Of a DNA stretch of 60,540 bases, positions 54,335-60,540 are shown piece after piece (position 1 is the stretch's first letter; each line of letters starts with the position of its first letter). The stretch comes from Acetobacter malorum (GTDB taxonomy: Bacteria > Pseudomonadota > Alphaproteobacteria > Acetobacterales > Acetobacteraceae). A model generated the notes under the pieces. That model ran no database searches and had not been told where the DNA came from. It saw only the letters and a list, made by a program, of their open reading frames with translations. A program made the translations under genes and the position numbers. The stretch lies in NCBI RefSeq assembly GCF_002153605.1, contig NZ_JOPG01000025.1, forward strand, positions 1-60,540, written 5' to 3'.

Positions 54335-54496
54335 AAGTGGTCTTCCTTACCCAGGATCAAGGCTGGCGGGCGAGTGGGGCCAGCGTGGCGTTAAACGAAG
54401 CAGCAAAAGATCAATCTTCGGTCTCTCTCAACCGGCCAGAAATCCCTCACACCCCGAAAACCACCCTGCCAAGCCGCAGAAAAAGCGCGTCCAGCC

Positions 54497-55282
54497 TTAG
54501 GGCAGGACGTTGGCCCGGTCTGCCCGGGTGAGTGGTGGAGGGGCTGCGGCATCGCTGATAATCTTTCCGCTTCCGTCTCGTTCCGTTGCCAGTGGACCTG
54601 TGACTTTGTCAACACTGATCCCCCCGCTCTGCTCAACATGGAACATGCCAACGTCCGTCACCCCATGAAAAACCGCGTCTCCTGTGCTGCTGGATGTAAT
54701 TTCCAGCGCTTTGAGCTGACCGCCTCTGGCTGTAAAGCTGGCGCTCCCTCCCAGATACAGGGCCAGAGCAGGGGCGGCGACCGTGTTGATAGTAACAGGT
54801 GCGCTCTGTTCCGACCGGATGCGGGCGGACTCAGCCAGTGTGGAAATGGTGATCGGGCCGGAGGAATCAGAGAACAGACCCAGCTCTCCGGTTTTCCCGA
54901 GCATCAGCGTGCCGCTACCTGCATGAATGAAGGTAGGGCCGGTGCGATCAGCCACCGTGATGTTCGTCGTGCCAGCGTCGTCAATGGTCAGGCTGATATC
55001 GGGCCGGACAGAAACCGTCAGGGTGCCACTCCGGGGGCAGGTCGTCTGGTTAAGGGTGGTTTCGCCATTGGCTGCCGTCGTGAGGGTAACGCCGGGCGGA
55101 ATGGGGCCTTCAATGCGTGCGGCCTCGGCCAGCTTGCTGTTGCTGACAAGGTGCAGGTTTTGCAGGCAGGGTGTGTGGACCAGCAGCGTCGTCGCGGCCT
55201 CAGCATAGCCGCCGGCCGTGGAAAGAAGAAAACAGAACGCAGCCAGCATGGCGCGTTGAGGAGAGAAGAATGGGCCTGACAT
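54497..55282 (-). CDS. Secreted beta-solenoid-like protein of unknown function
   Basis: This is a 261-residue exported protein with signal peptide (AMLAAFCFLLSTAGGYAEA). The mature part is a run of short beta segments separated by Gly, Ser and Thr, for example SGTLTVSVRPDISLTIDDAG, FIHAGSGTLMLGKTGELGLF and SGPITISTLAESARI. This pattern is reminiscent of the DUF2807 (head GIN) putative adhesin fold. Two Cys residues (TPCLQ and TTCPRS) may form a disulfide. The start at 55282 gives a clear signal peptide; starts at 55348 and 55399 are in frame. The neighbouring RND gene is co-directional after 162 bases. Confidence 0.65.
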   Translation of the reverse strand: MSGPFFSPQRAMLAAFCFLLSTAGGYAEAATTLLVHTPCLQNLHLVSNSKLAEAARIEGPIPPGVTLTTAANGETTLNQTTCPRSGTLTVSVRPDISLTIDDAGTTNITVADRTGPTFIHAGSGTLMLGKTGELGLFSDSSGPITISTLAESARIRSEQSAPVTINTVAAPALALYLGGSASFTARGGQLKALEITSSSTGDAVFHGVTDVGMFHVEQSGGISVDKVTGPLATERDGSGKIISDAAAPPPLTRADRANVLP

Positions 55283-55428
55283 GCGTCCATTTGTGCCAGC
55301 ACCCTGCCGGGGCGTCCAGTTACAGGAATGGAGAAGAAAGGGTGGCATTCCGCTGTCTTTAATTCGACCGGTTAGCCGGGTATGAGATGAATAATGCAAG
55401 AAATGATCCCGATCCCGGAAAGAGACTC

Positions 55429-56049
55429 ATGAATATAGAGCGATTTGAAAATATTGGCGATAATTGTGAGTTTGGCTTTGTGAAAAGAGCCCACGGGGAT
55501 GAAGGCGGCGGTTTGTTGCGGTGGGTTCTTTCCTCTCCTGATGCCTTGGTAAGGGGGCTCCAGAACCGGTTTGAAGGGCTCTATGCTTTTGAAAATCTTT
55601 CTCCTTATTGGGATAATATGGTGAGTGATTCCCAGTATGGATTTGTTTTCCATACAGAAATATTTTCAAAAAATCTTCAGTGGGTGGAACCGGAAGAGAC
55701 GCGGCGGGACATCTATAAAAACGAAAAAGAAAAGATTGATTATCTGGTCGGGAAATTCATTCGGCGTCTCGCCGACCCCTCAGTCATTCTTGTTTACAAA
55801 CGAAATGAAAATCTACCGCATGACGTGGCGGAAGGCCTTGCGCACGCCATAGCGCCCTATGGGCCAGCGCGTCTGCTGGTCGTACGGCATACGGACGACC
55901 CTGACCTGATCGGGCATATCCGCGAGGAGCCTTCCTATCTGGCAGGATATCTTGACCGCTTCGCGCCGTATGGTCATTCCGACCAGTTTTCGCCGGTCTG
56001 GGACAGCGTGTTGAACGAGGCTTTGGCCCAGCCGGTGCCCGCGCTTTAA
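55429..56049 (+). CDS. Hypothetical protein with N-terminal GDNCEFG motif
   Basis: This is a 206-residue soluble protein of unknown function. It begins MNIERFENIGDNCEFGFVKR, with a conserved-looking Cys in GDNCEFG. Proteins with this start occur in acetic acid bacteria near surface polysaccharide or glycan genes, and a distant resemblance to DUF1796 cysteine-peptidase-like proteins is possible, but both points come from memory and are weak. Charged middle region, then VILVYKRNENL and a C-terminal LLVVRHTDDPDLIG. The ATG at 55429 follows GGAAAGAG at good spacing; an ATG at 55387 is upstream. It is convergent with Hint protein B. Confidence 0.6.
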   Translation: MNIERFENIGDNCEFGFVKRAHGDEGGGLLRWVLSSPDALVRGLQNRFEGLYAFENLSPYWDNMVSDSQYGFVFHTEIFSKNLQWVEPEETRRDIYKNEKEKIDYLVGKFIRRLADPSVILVYKRNENLPHDVAEGLAHAIAPYGPARLLVVRHTDDPDLIGHIREEPSYLAGYLDRFAPYGHSDQFSPVWDSVLNEALAQPVPAL

Positions 56050-56065
56050 TACCACGCTGAAGGAT

Positions 56066-56110
56066 ATCTGCCGGGCCGTTTTCTTTTGGAAGAAGGACCC
56101 GGCAGATTTT
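56066..56110 (+). terminator. Strong terminator after the GDNCEFG gene
   Basis: Perfect 10-base stem ATCTGCCGGG/CCCGGCAGAT, with an inner TTCTT/AAGAA helix around TTGG and a short T-tract on the plus strand. It lies between convergent genes. Confidence 0.8.
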
Positions 56111-56116
56111 GGGAAC

Positions 56117-58393
56117 TTAGGCGCGTCGCGCTGTGGTCATGAATTCTGGTTGTGTGACCGGATAGCGGCCTGTGTTTAAAATTTCGATATCAAGCGCCTG
56201 AAGGCAGAGCTGATCGGTCACGCCTAACGGAAGAAGAGCATTTCCATCGGTCCAGCGTGCGCGACCATTTTCCTTTGCGTGCCACCCCGGCAGATGGTCC
56301 GCTTCCAGATGAGTGGTGACGGTCTGACGGTTGTTCCCCATTATCAGAGTTATCTGACCAACGCAGACACCAAGCTGACGACGATCATCAACAAAAGGTC
56401 CCACCGTTTCTGCAGGGCTGGCCGCGCGGGAGACGAGACGAACATCCGTCATCTGTGCCGGCAGCATAAAGCGCATGCGGCCGTTGGTCTGAGACTGTGG
56501 GTTGATACGAAGACCAGAGGCTGTTTCAAGATGCAGGTCAGGCTCATCTGTTAAGGTAACGGGCTGAGTATGAAGCGGGAAGGCCTGCTTCTCTGCGCGA
56601 ATAGCCAAAGCCTGATAAATCGGCTCCACGACGAGCCTGTCCGTCTCCAGGGTGGCTGCTGCATCGTTTGCCCAGCACCGCGCTGTTTCATGCAGTAATC
56701 GGACACAACCTGTAAGGCCTGTAAACTGAGCCTTATTGCCGGTGTTCAGGAAACTTTCAGACAGCGCGCCATCAGCCTGAATGACAGAATGCCTGTCAGT
56801 TTCGATATGGTAATAAGTATAGTCTGTCACGGACGTATCAAAGAAGATGCTTCTTCCATTGACCAGCATACGGACCGGGATAAAAGTGCCTTCCATGAAC
56901 AGGCAGTGTTCAGGGGTAATCAGCATATCCTTATGCGGAACACCTTCCTGCAAGGCATTCTTCAGGACACGCACCGGATAACCGGCTTCTGTCAGAGGCA
57001 AATGAGCACGCACTTTAGCCTGCTTATGGCCAGCCCACACAATTTCTCTTGTTTCTTCGCCATGATCTGTAAAGGCGATGACATGGTCGCCGGGCTGCAG
57101 ATCTTGCACAGGCCGTTCCCCTTTATCTGTCAGGATAAGGGTATCGGCACAGTAGCAGGCCTCATAATAGGTGCCACCGTGTCCGTCTGAGACAAGTCTG
57201 GTGCCAAAATTACCGACGTTGGCGACGGTGAGAGAATAGGTTTTGTCGGTGGTGTGAACGGAGAGGATGTTACCGGAGGTTGTAACGCTTGTAATGCTGT
57301 CCGCCGGGATGGAGGCCAGATCAATCTGCGTGCCATCGCCAAAGCCGGAAATCGTATTGGTGGGCATGGTCATCCCACTGATGACAAGATGTGCTCCGGA
57401 GTCTGCCAGAGTGACGGTGCCTCCCGTGCTGGTGCCATCAAGAATGGCTTTACCGCCAGAGGAAATGGTAACGCCAGACGTTCCAATCTGGCCGCCGGAA
57501 GAAACGGTGAGAGTTACGCCCGACCCAATGGTTTCATGATCCAGCACAGCGCCACTTTCTACGCTGATGGAGCCACCAGCTGGGACGGCGTAGCTGTTAT
57601 CTCCGCTCCATTGTGCTGAATCTGTCAGGACAAGGTGGCCACCATGGCCTGCGGACCCAAAGGATGTGTCAGCAGTCTGGGCACCATTATGGAGCACCAG
57701 CGTGCCGCCCTGCAGGTCAGTCGTGGAAATCAAGCCCCCATTAGAAACGGTGAGGGTGACACCTGAGCCAATAACGCCGTTATCCAGCTCTGCTCCGCTC
57801 TTAACGGTTACGCTGCCGCCTGAGGGGATGGTGCGCGAGTAATCGCCATCCCATTCTGCTCCGTTTTCAAGAATCAGGTGTCCGCCATGGCCGTCTGAGC
57901 CGAAAGAGGTGTTGGACGTTGTGCCACCACCATAAACATCCAGCGTGCCTCCGTTGACCTGTGTGCCGCTGACGCGACCGCCATCCTGCACAACAATGGA
58001 GCCGTTCGAGCCAGCGGAACCATCCAACAATGTTGCGCCATTTTTTACTATGAGAATGCCGCCATTCTTAACCGTGTTGGATGCGACACCCTGCATGGTG
58101 ACACCATCGCCAAGTTCTACAGTTCCTCCAGATGTGCCAAAAACTGTACCGTTTGTGTAACCACCCTGCAGAATAGAAAGCGTGCCGCCTTCCAGTTGAA
58201 TGCCGCTGGCTTGCCCACCATTTGAAACGGTAAGACTTCCTCCACTTAAAATCGTGGTATTATTCCATAAAAATCCATTACTTACAGAGCTATGTACGCC
58301 TGAATATATTGAAATATTGTTTTTTGTTTGGATTTTATTGTTCTGGTTTCTTGAGGTATAATTATTATAAAAACTATAGTTGGAATTTCTCAT
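56117..58393 (-). CDS. Hint-domain protein B with AIDA-like adhesin repeats
   Basis: This is a 758-residue two-part protein. Residues about 35-380 are tandem beta-solenoid repeats of the AIDA/adhesin type (GGTLSILQGG, GGSLTVSNGGQASG), including two near-identical 81-residue units with a 243-base period in the DNA. Then comes a Hint domain starting CYCADTLILTDKGERPVQDL (Cys413) with TPEH (493-496). The C-terminal module has GPFVDDRR (665-672). It aligns without gaps to protein A between the Cys and TxxH. No signal peptide, autotransporter barrel or type I signal was recognised. The N-terminal part is AT-rich. Likely a surface-displayed or secreted adhesin with self-cleaving tail; this is inference. 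Confidence 0.82.
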   Translation of the reverse strand: MRNSNYSFYNNYTSRNQNNKIQTKNNISIYSGVHSSVSNGFLWNNTTILSGGSLTVSNGGQASGIQLEGGTLSILQGGYTNGTVFGTSGGTVELGDGVTMQGVASNTVKNGGILIVKNGATLLDGSAGSNGSIVVQDGGRVSGTQVNGGTLDVYGGGTTSNTSFGSDGHGGHLILENGAEWDGDYSRTIPSGGSVTVKSGAELDNGVIGSGVTLTVSNGGLISTTDLQGGTLVLHNGAQTADTSFGSAGHGGHLVLTDSAQWSGDNSYAVPAGGSISVESGAVLDHETIGSGVTLTVSSGGQIGTSGVTISSGGKAILDGTSTGGTVTLADSGAHLVISGMTMPTNTISGFGDGTQIDLASIPADSITSVTTSGNILSVHTTDKTYSLTVANVGNFGTRLVSDGHGGTYYEACYCADTLILTDKGERPVQDLQPGDHVIAFTDHGEETREIVWAGHKQAKVRAHLPLTEAGYPVRVLKNALQEGVPHKDMLITPEHCLFMEGTFIPVRMLVNGRSIFFDTSVTDYTYYHIETDRHSVIQADGALSESFLNTGNKAQFTGLTGCVRLLHETARCWANDAAATLETDRLVVEPIYQALAIRAEKQAFPLHTQPVTLTDEPDLHLETASGLRINPQSQTNGRMRFMLPAQMTDVRLVSRAASPAETVGPFVDDRRQLGVCVGQITLIMGNNRQTVTTHLEADHLPGWHAKENGRARWTDGNALLPLGVTDQLCLQALDIEILNTGRYPVTQPEFMTTARRA
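57560..58045 (-). repeat. 243-base near-tandem repeat units inside Hint protein B
   Basis: Two 81-codon units share blocks such as TSFGS-GHGGHL and IGSGVTLTVS; the CCATGG landmark recurs at 57642-57647 and 57885-57890, exactly 243 bases apart. The unit boundaries given are approximate. Confidence 0.6.
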
Positions 58394-58566
58394 ATTTATT
58401 ACAAGCCTTTTAATGTCTTAAAATTACCGAACGCACATATATTTTTAACATTAACGAATGTAAATAACGTAATTTTCATAAATATAAATTTTTTATTTAA
58501 AAATTTAATGAATTGTGCATCTTCTGATTGCAGTGGAATGTGTGGAAGTATCAGGATTTATAATGG
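58394..58566. other. AT-rich intergenic region upstream of Hint protein B
   Basis: I see no gene here. It is clearly more AT-rich than the flanks and presumably contains the promoter of the Hint protein B gene. No confident promoter boxes were found. Confidence 0.5.
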
Positions 58567-58596
58567 GTGGTGTACGAAACTAATTTCGTACACCAC
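58567..58596 (-). terminator. Perfect 13-base inverted repeat around the stop of the adaptor gene
   Basis: GTGGTGTACGAAA and TTTCGTACACCAC are separated by CTAA, with the TAG stop (58580-58582) sitting in the loop on the minus strand. No T-tract follows, so it may act as a transcript-end stabiliser rather than a classical terminator. Confidence 0.5.
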
Positions 58597-59542
58597 TTCC
58601 TCCGGCTCCCCCCATCAAAGCGTCATGCAAGCGGTCGAAGGTCTCAGCAAGTGTATCATGCGCACGCTTACCCTTACTGCCGACAATGGTGACAGTCGTG
58701 GTCATGCCAGCAGCAATCTGGGTGCCGGGCGGGATGCTGTCGATATGCACGCGCACCGGAATACGCTGGGCCAGACGCACCCAGGTATAAACCGGGTCCA
58801 CGGAGGGCAGGCCCTGTGTGGAGGGGGTGGCGTTAGGAGTGGCAATACCGCGTGTCACGCTGACAACATGACCCCACATGGGTTCCCGGAAGCCCATCAG
58901 ATCCATCCGCACGCGGTCCCCTACATGGATGGAGCGGATTTTGGTTTCTTCAAAATAGCCGTCCACCCAGTAGGATGAGGCATCAATCACCTGCACATTG
59001 GATTTGCCTGCCGTTGCATAATCACCCACCCGCATAATCAGGTTGGTGACGTAGCCCGTTACTGTGCTGCGGACGTAAGTTCGGTCCAGATTGATCTTGG
59101 CCTGAGAGAGAGCCGCCATGGCCTCCCCATACTGGGCTTTGGCCATGTCTGCCGTTGCCTGATAAACCTGCTTTTCCTCGCGGGAGGCAGCAACTTCCGT
59201 CAGTTTATTCCGCCGGCTTTCCTGCGTGTCCTTCAGCACCATGTCGGCCTGACGCTCATTCACGCGGGCTGTGGCTGAGGCGACGGCGACCTTGAAGTCG
59301 AATGGATCAATTTCGTAGAGAATATCCCCGGCATGGACAAACTGGTTGTCCCTGACCCGCACAGCAATAATCTGGCCGGAGACACGGGGCGCAATATCGG
59401 CCACCTGTACGCGGACCTGCCCGTTCCGGGTCCAGGGAGCGGCGGTGTAGTAATCCCACAAGACAAGGCCGACAATGCCAGCAATGGCGAGAATTGTCCC
59501 GGTCGTGACAAACTGCAGGGCGCGGCGGGCGCGTTCAAACAC
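58580..59542 (-). CDS. AaeA/EmrA-like membrane fusion protein (HlyD family)
   Basis: This is the periplasmic adaptor of an inner membrane efflux pump. The 320-residue product has an N-terminal membrane anchor (VTTGTILAIAGIVGLVLW), biotinyl-lipoyl-like halves (VRVQVADIAPRVSGQIIAV and TYVRSTVTGYVTNLIM) and an alpha-hairpin between them (about 80-145). A beta-barrel region with YWVDGYFEETKIRSI, the segment seen in AaeA-type adaptors, follows. It is the last gene of the AaeB/AaeX/AaeA-like operon, 15 bases after the small DUF1656 gene. Its stop codon is in a hairpin. Confidence 0.9.
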   Translation of the reverse strand: MFERARRALQFVTTGTILAIAGIVGLVLWDYYTAAPWTRNGQVRVQVADIAPRVSGQIIAVRVRDNQFVHAGDILYEIDPFDFKVAVASATARVNERQADMVLKDTQESRRNKLTEVAASREEKQVYQATADMAKAQYGEAMAALSQAKINLDRTYVRSTVTGYVTNLIMRVGDYATAGKSNVQVIDASSYWVDGYFEETKIRSIHVGDRVRMDLMGFREPMWGHVVSVTRGIATPNATPSTQGLPSVDPVYTWVRLAQRIPVRVHIDSIPPGTQIAAGMTTTVTIVGSKGKRAHDTLAETFDRLHDALMGGAGGSGVRN

Positions 59543-59557
59543 GGTTGGACAATCCTT

Positions 59558-59758
59558 TTACAAGAGAATGGTGTAGAGGCCGATCAGGCAGACAAACAGC
59601 CCGAATTCAGCCAGAGGCAGGTTCCAGATCACCCGGCGGGCACCCACTTTTGCCAAAATGGGGTTGAGCACCAGCAGCGTGACAATGGCCAGACCCGCGT
59701 GGACCAGAAAAGAGGACACCAGCAGGCCATCAATATCCAGAACAGCACGAAGCTCCAT
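59558..59758 (-). CDS. DUF1656 (AaeX-like) small membrane protein
   Basis: This is a 66-residue two-span membrane protein starting MELRAVLDIDGLLVSS, with a second hydrophobic block LPLAEFGLFVCLIGLYTILL. Size, topology and position between the FUSC gene and the HlyD adaptor match the DUF1656/AaeX family, whose role in the pump is unclear. Its ATG lies 2 bases after the FUSC stop. An in-frame ATG six codons upstream (59776) is less likely because it would overlap the stop. Confidence 0.88.
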   Translation of the reverse strand: MELRAVLDIDGLLVSSFLVHAGLAIVTLLVLNPILAKVGARRVIWNLPLAEFGLFVCLIGLYTILL

Positions 59759-59760
59759 GG

Positions 59761-60540
59761 TCAGAAGGCCTTCCATTGCTGATCGGGGACGGGAATGATG
59801 TCGTAAATTTGCAGGGCAGAGCGATTATGTTCCAGCAGCCGGATGGCTCCGACCATGCCGGAGACGGCCGCCAGTGCTGTCGCCATTTCACCGTGCGGTA
59901 GGGTAATGGCGTGATCAAGCAGGATACGGGCGTGTTTCCGCATGCGGTACAGAGCGGAATTGATGTTGTAGACCACGGTTGACCGGAAGGCCGCCTCGGC
60001 GTCGGCCCGGATGGCCGGAATAGTGGCCGCGCGTTGCAGATGGCGGCGGGCGCGGGCGAGTTCCACATTCAGTTCATCCAGACTGGATAGCCGGTTGAAC
60101 ACGCGGACCTTGGATTTCGTGTTCGGGAGGTAACTGTTCCAGTCGAGGATTTTGCAGAGCCGGTCGTAATGGCGGCTGATCAGCGCAGACCCTGCCTGTT
60201 CCCCATGGCCTTCAAGCTGGAGCCGCAGATCATGCCCGATGGTGATCGCCACGCGGAAGCGCCGGCGGTTGGCGGAGGGCGGCAGCAGCAGCACGAGGGA
60301 GATGAAGATAACAATGGCGGCAAACAGATACAGCACATTCCGGTCAATAAAGGCCGATGGCTCGTAATTCTGCTGGTTCGCGACCCCCAGAATGACGAAG
60401 AAGAACACCCCGGCATTAAAGCCAATGGTTGCGGTTTTGGGGTTCATCAGCAGCAGGCATCCCCCAAAAATAACCGGGATGATAGCCATGGCCAGAAACG
60501 GCATGTCCGCCCCGTGCGGGAGGATGCCAAAGTTCAGAAC
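59761..60540 (-). CDS. AaeB-like FUSC family transporter (5-prime end outside window)
   Basis: This is the C-terminal 259 residues of an inner membrane FUSC/AaeB-type aromatic-acid efflux permease. Visible parts are a second hydrophobic region of at least three helices (MAIIPVIFGGCLLL, GFNAGVFFFVILGV, VLYLFAAIVIFISLVLLLPPS). A cytoplasmic helical region with RRFRVAITIGHDLRLQ and an ending near PVPDQQWKAF follow. The start lies beyond the right edge. It is the first visible gene of a three-gene operon with DUF1656 and the HlyD adaptor. An in-frame ATG at 60504 is internal to the family. Confidence 0.85.
   Translation of the reverse strand, partial: VLNFGILPHGADMPFLAMAIIPVIFGGCLLLMNPKTATIGFNAGVFFFVILGVANQQNYEPSAFIDRNVLYLFAAIVIFISLVLLLPPSANRRRFRVAITIGHDLRLQLEGHGEQAGSALISRHYDRLCKILDWNSYLPNTKSKVRVFNRLSSLDELNVELARARRHLQRAATIPAIRADAEAAFRSTVVYNINSALYRMRKHARILLDHAITLPHGEMATALAAVSGMVGAIRLLEHNRSALQIYDIIPVPDQQWKAF

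Noticed and set aside
57560..58200. CRISPR-like periodic repeats
   Set aside because: The periodicity follows codons of an adhesin-repeat protein (81-codon unit); there are no short identical repeats with unique spacers.

Overview
The window is a roughly 58 percent GC alphaproteobacterial chromosome segment, most likely from the Acetobacteraceae (an Acetobacter or Gluconobacter relative). The evidence is gene content and protein style: a GapR-type DUF2312 protein, hopanoid genes (HpnL- and HpnN-like), a zwf-linked hypothetical gene, an FMN-riboswitch rib operon with fused RibBA, and two proteins with the Hint_2-like module common in acetic acid bacteria. The genus is an inference from recollection of these families; no search was run.

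Region 1 (1-23170, all minus strand) is a long, tightly packed division and cell-wall (dcw) cluster. In transcription order it is mraZ, rsmH, an ftsL-like gene, ftsI, murE, murF, mraY, murD, ftsW, murG, murC, murB, ddl, ftsQ, ftsA, ftsZ, followed by lpxC, bamD and the 5-prime part of recN. Most junctions are 4-base ATGA or 1-base TGATG overlaps. Terminator hairpins follow ftsZ and bamD. Upstream of mraZ are three TGGGA boxes at exact 10-base spacing, the expected MraZ operator.

Region 2 (23370-31375) holds the RNase P RNA gene, an HSL-type esterase, a hypothetical membrane-anchored protein coupled to zwf, gapR, a coiled-coil membrane protein, proB, obgE, rpmA, rplU and a tRNA-Ser(CGA).

Region 3 (31400-34630) is accessory. 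An AT-rich orphan gene lies directly behind the tRNA, followed by a small lipoprotein, a WrbA-like flavodoxin and an AraC-type regulator.

Region 4 (34800-39930) is a compact ethanolamine operon (eutB, eutC, permease, BBP2-like porin) divergent from the regulator. Region 5 (40050-43800) is the FMN riboswitch with ribD, ribE, ribBA and ribH. Region 6 (43850-47570) is the HpnL/HpnN hopanoid pair.

Region 7 (47700-60540) is the most accessory part. It has two paralogous Hint-domain proteins, one fused to AIDA-like adhesin repeats; a type II sulfide:quinone oxidoreductase; a DUF3297 protein; an orphan RND pump; a secreted beta-solenoid-like protein; an unknown GDNCEFG-motif protein; and an AaeB/AaeX/AaeA-like efflux operon that runs off the right edge. 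The Hint proteins are the best candidates for undescribed biology. They keep the N-terminal Cys and TxxH residues of self-cleaving Hint domains, but I see no intein-like C-terminal splice junction.
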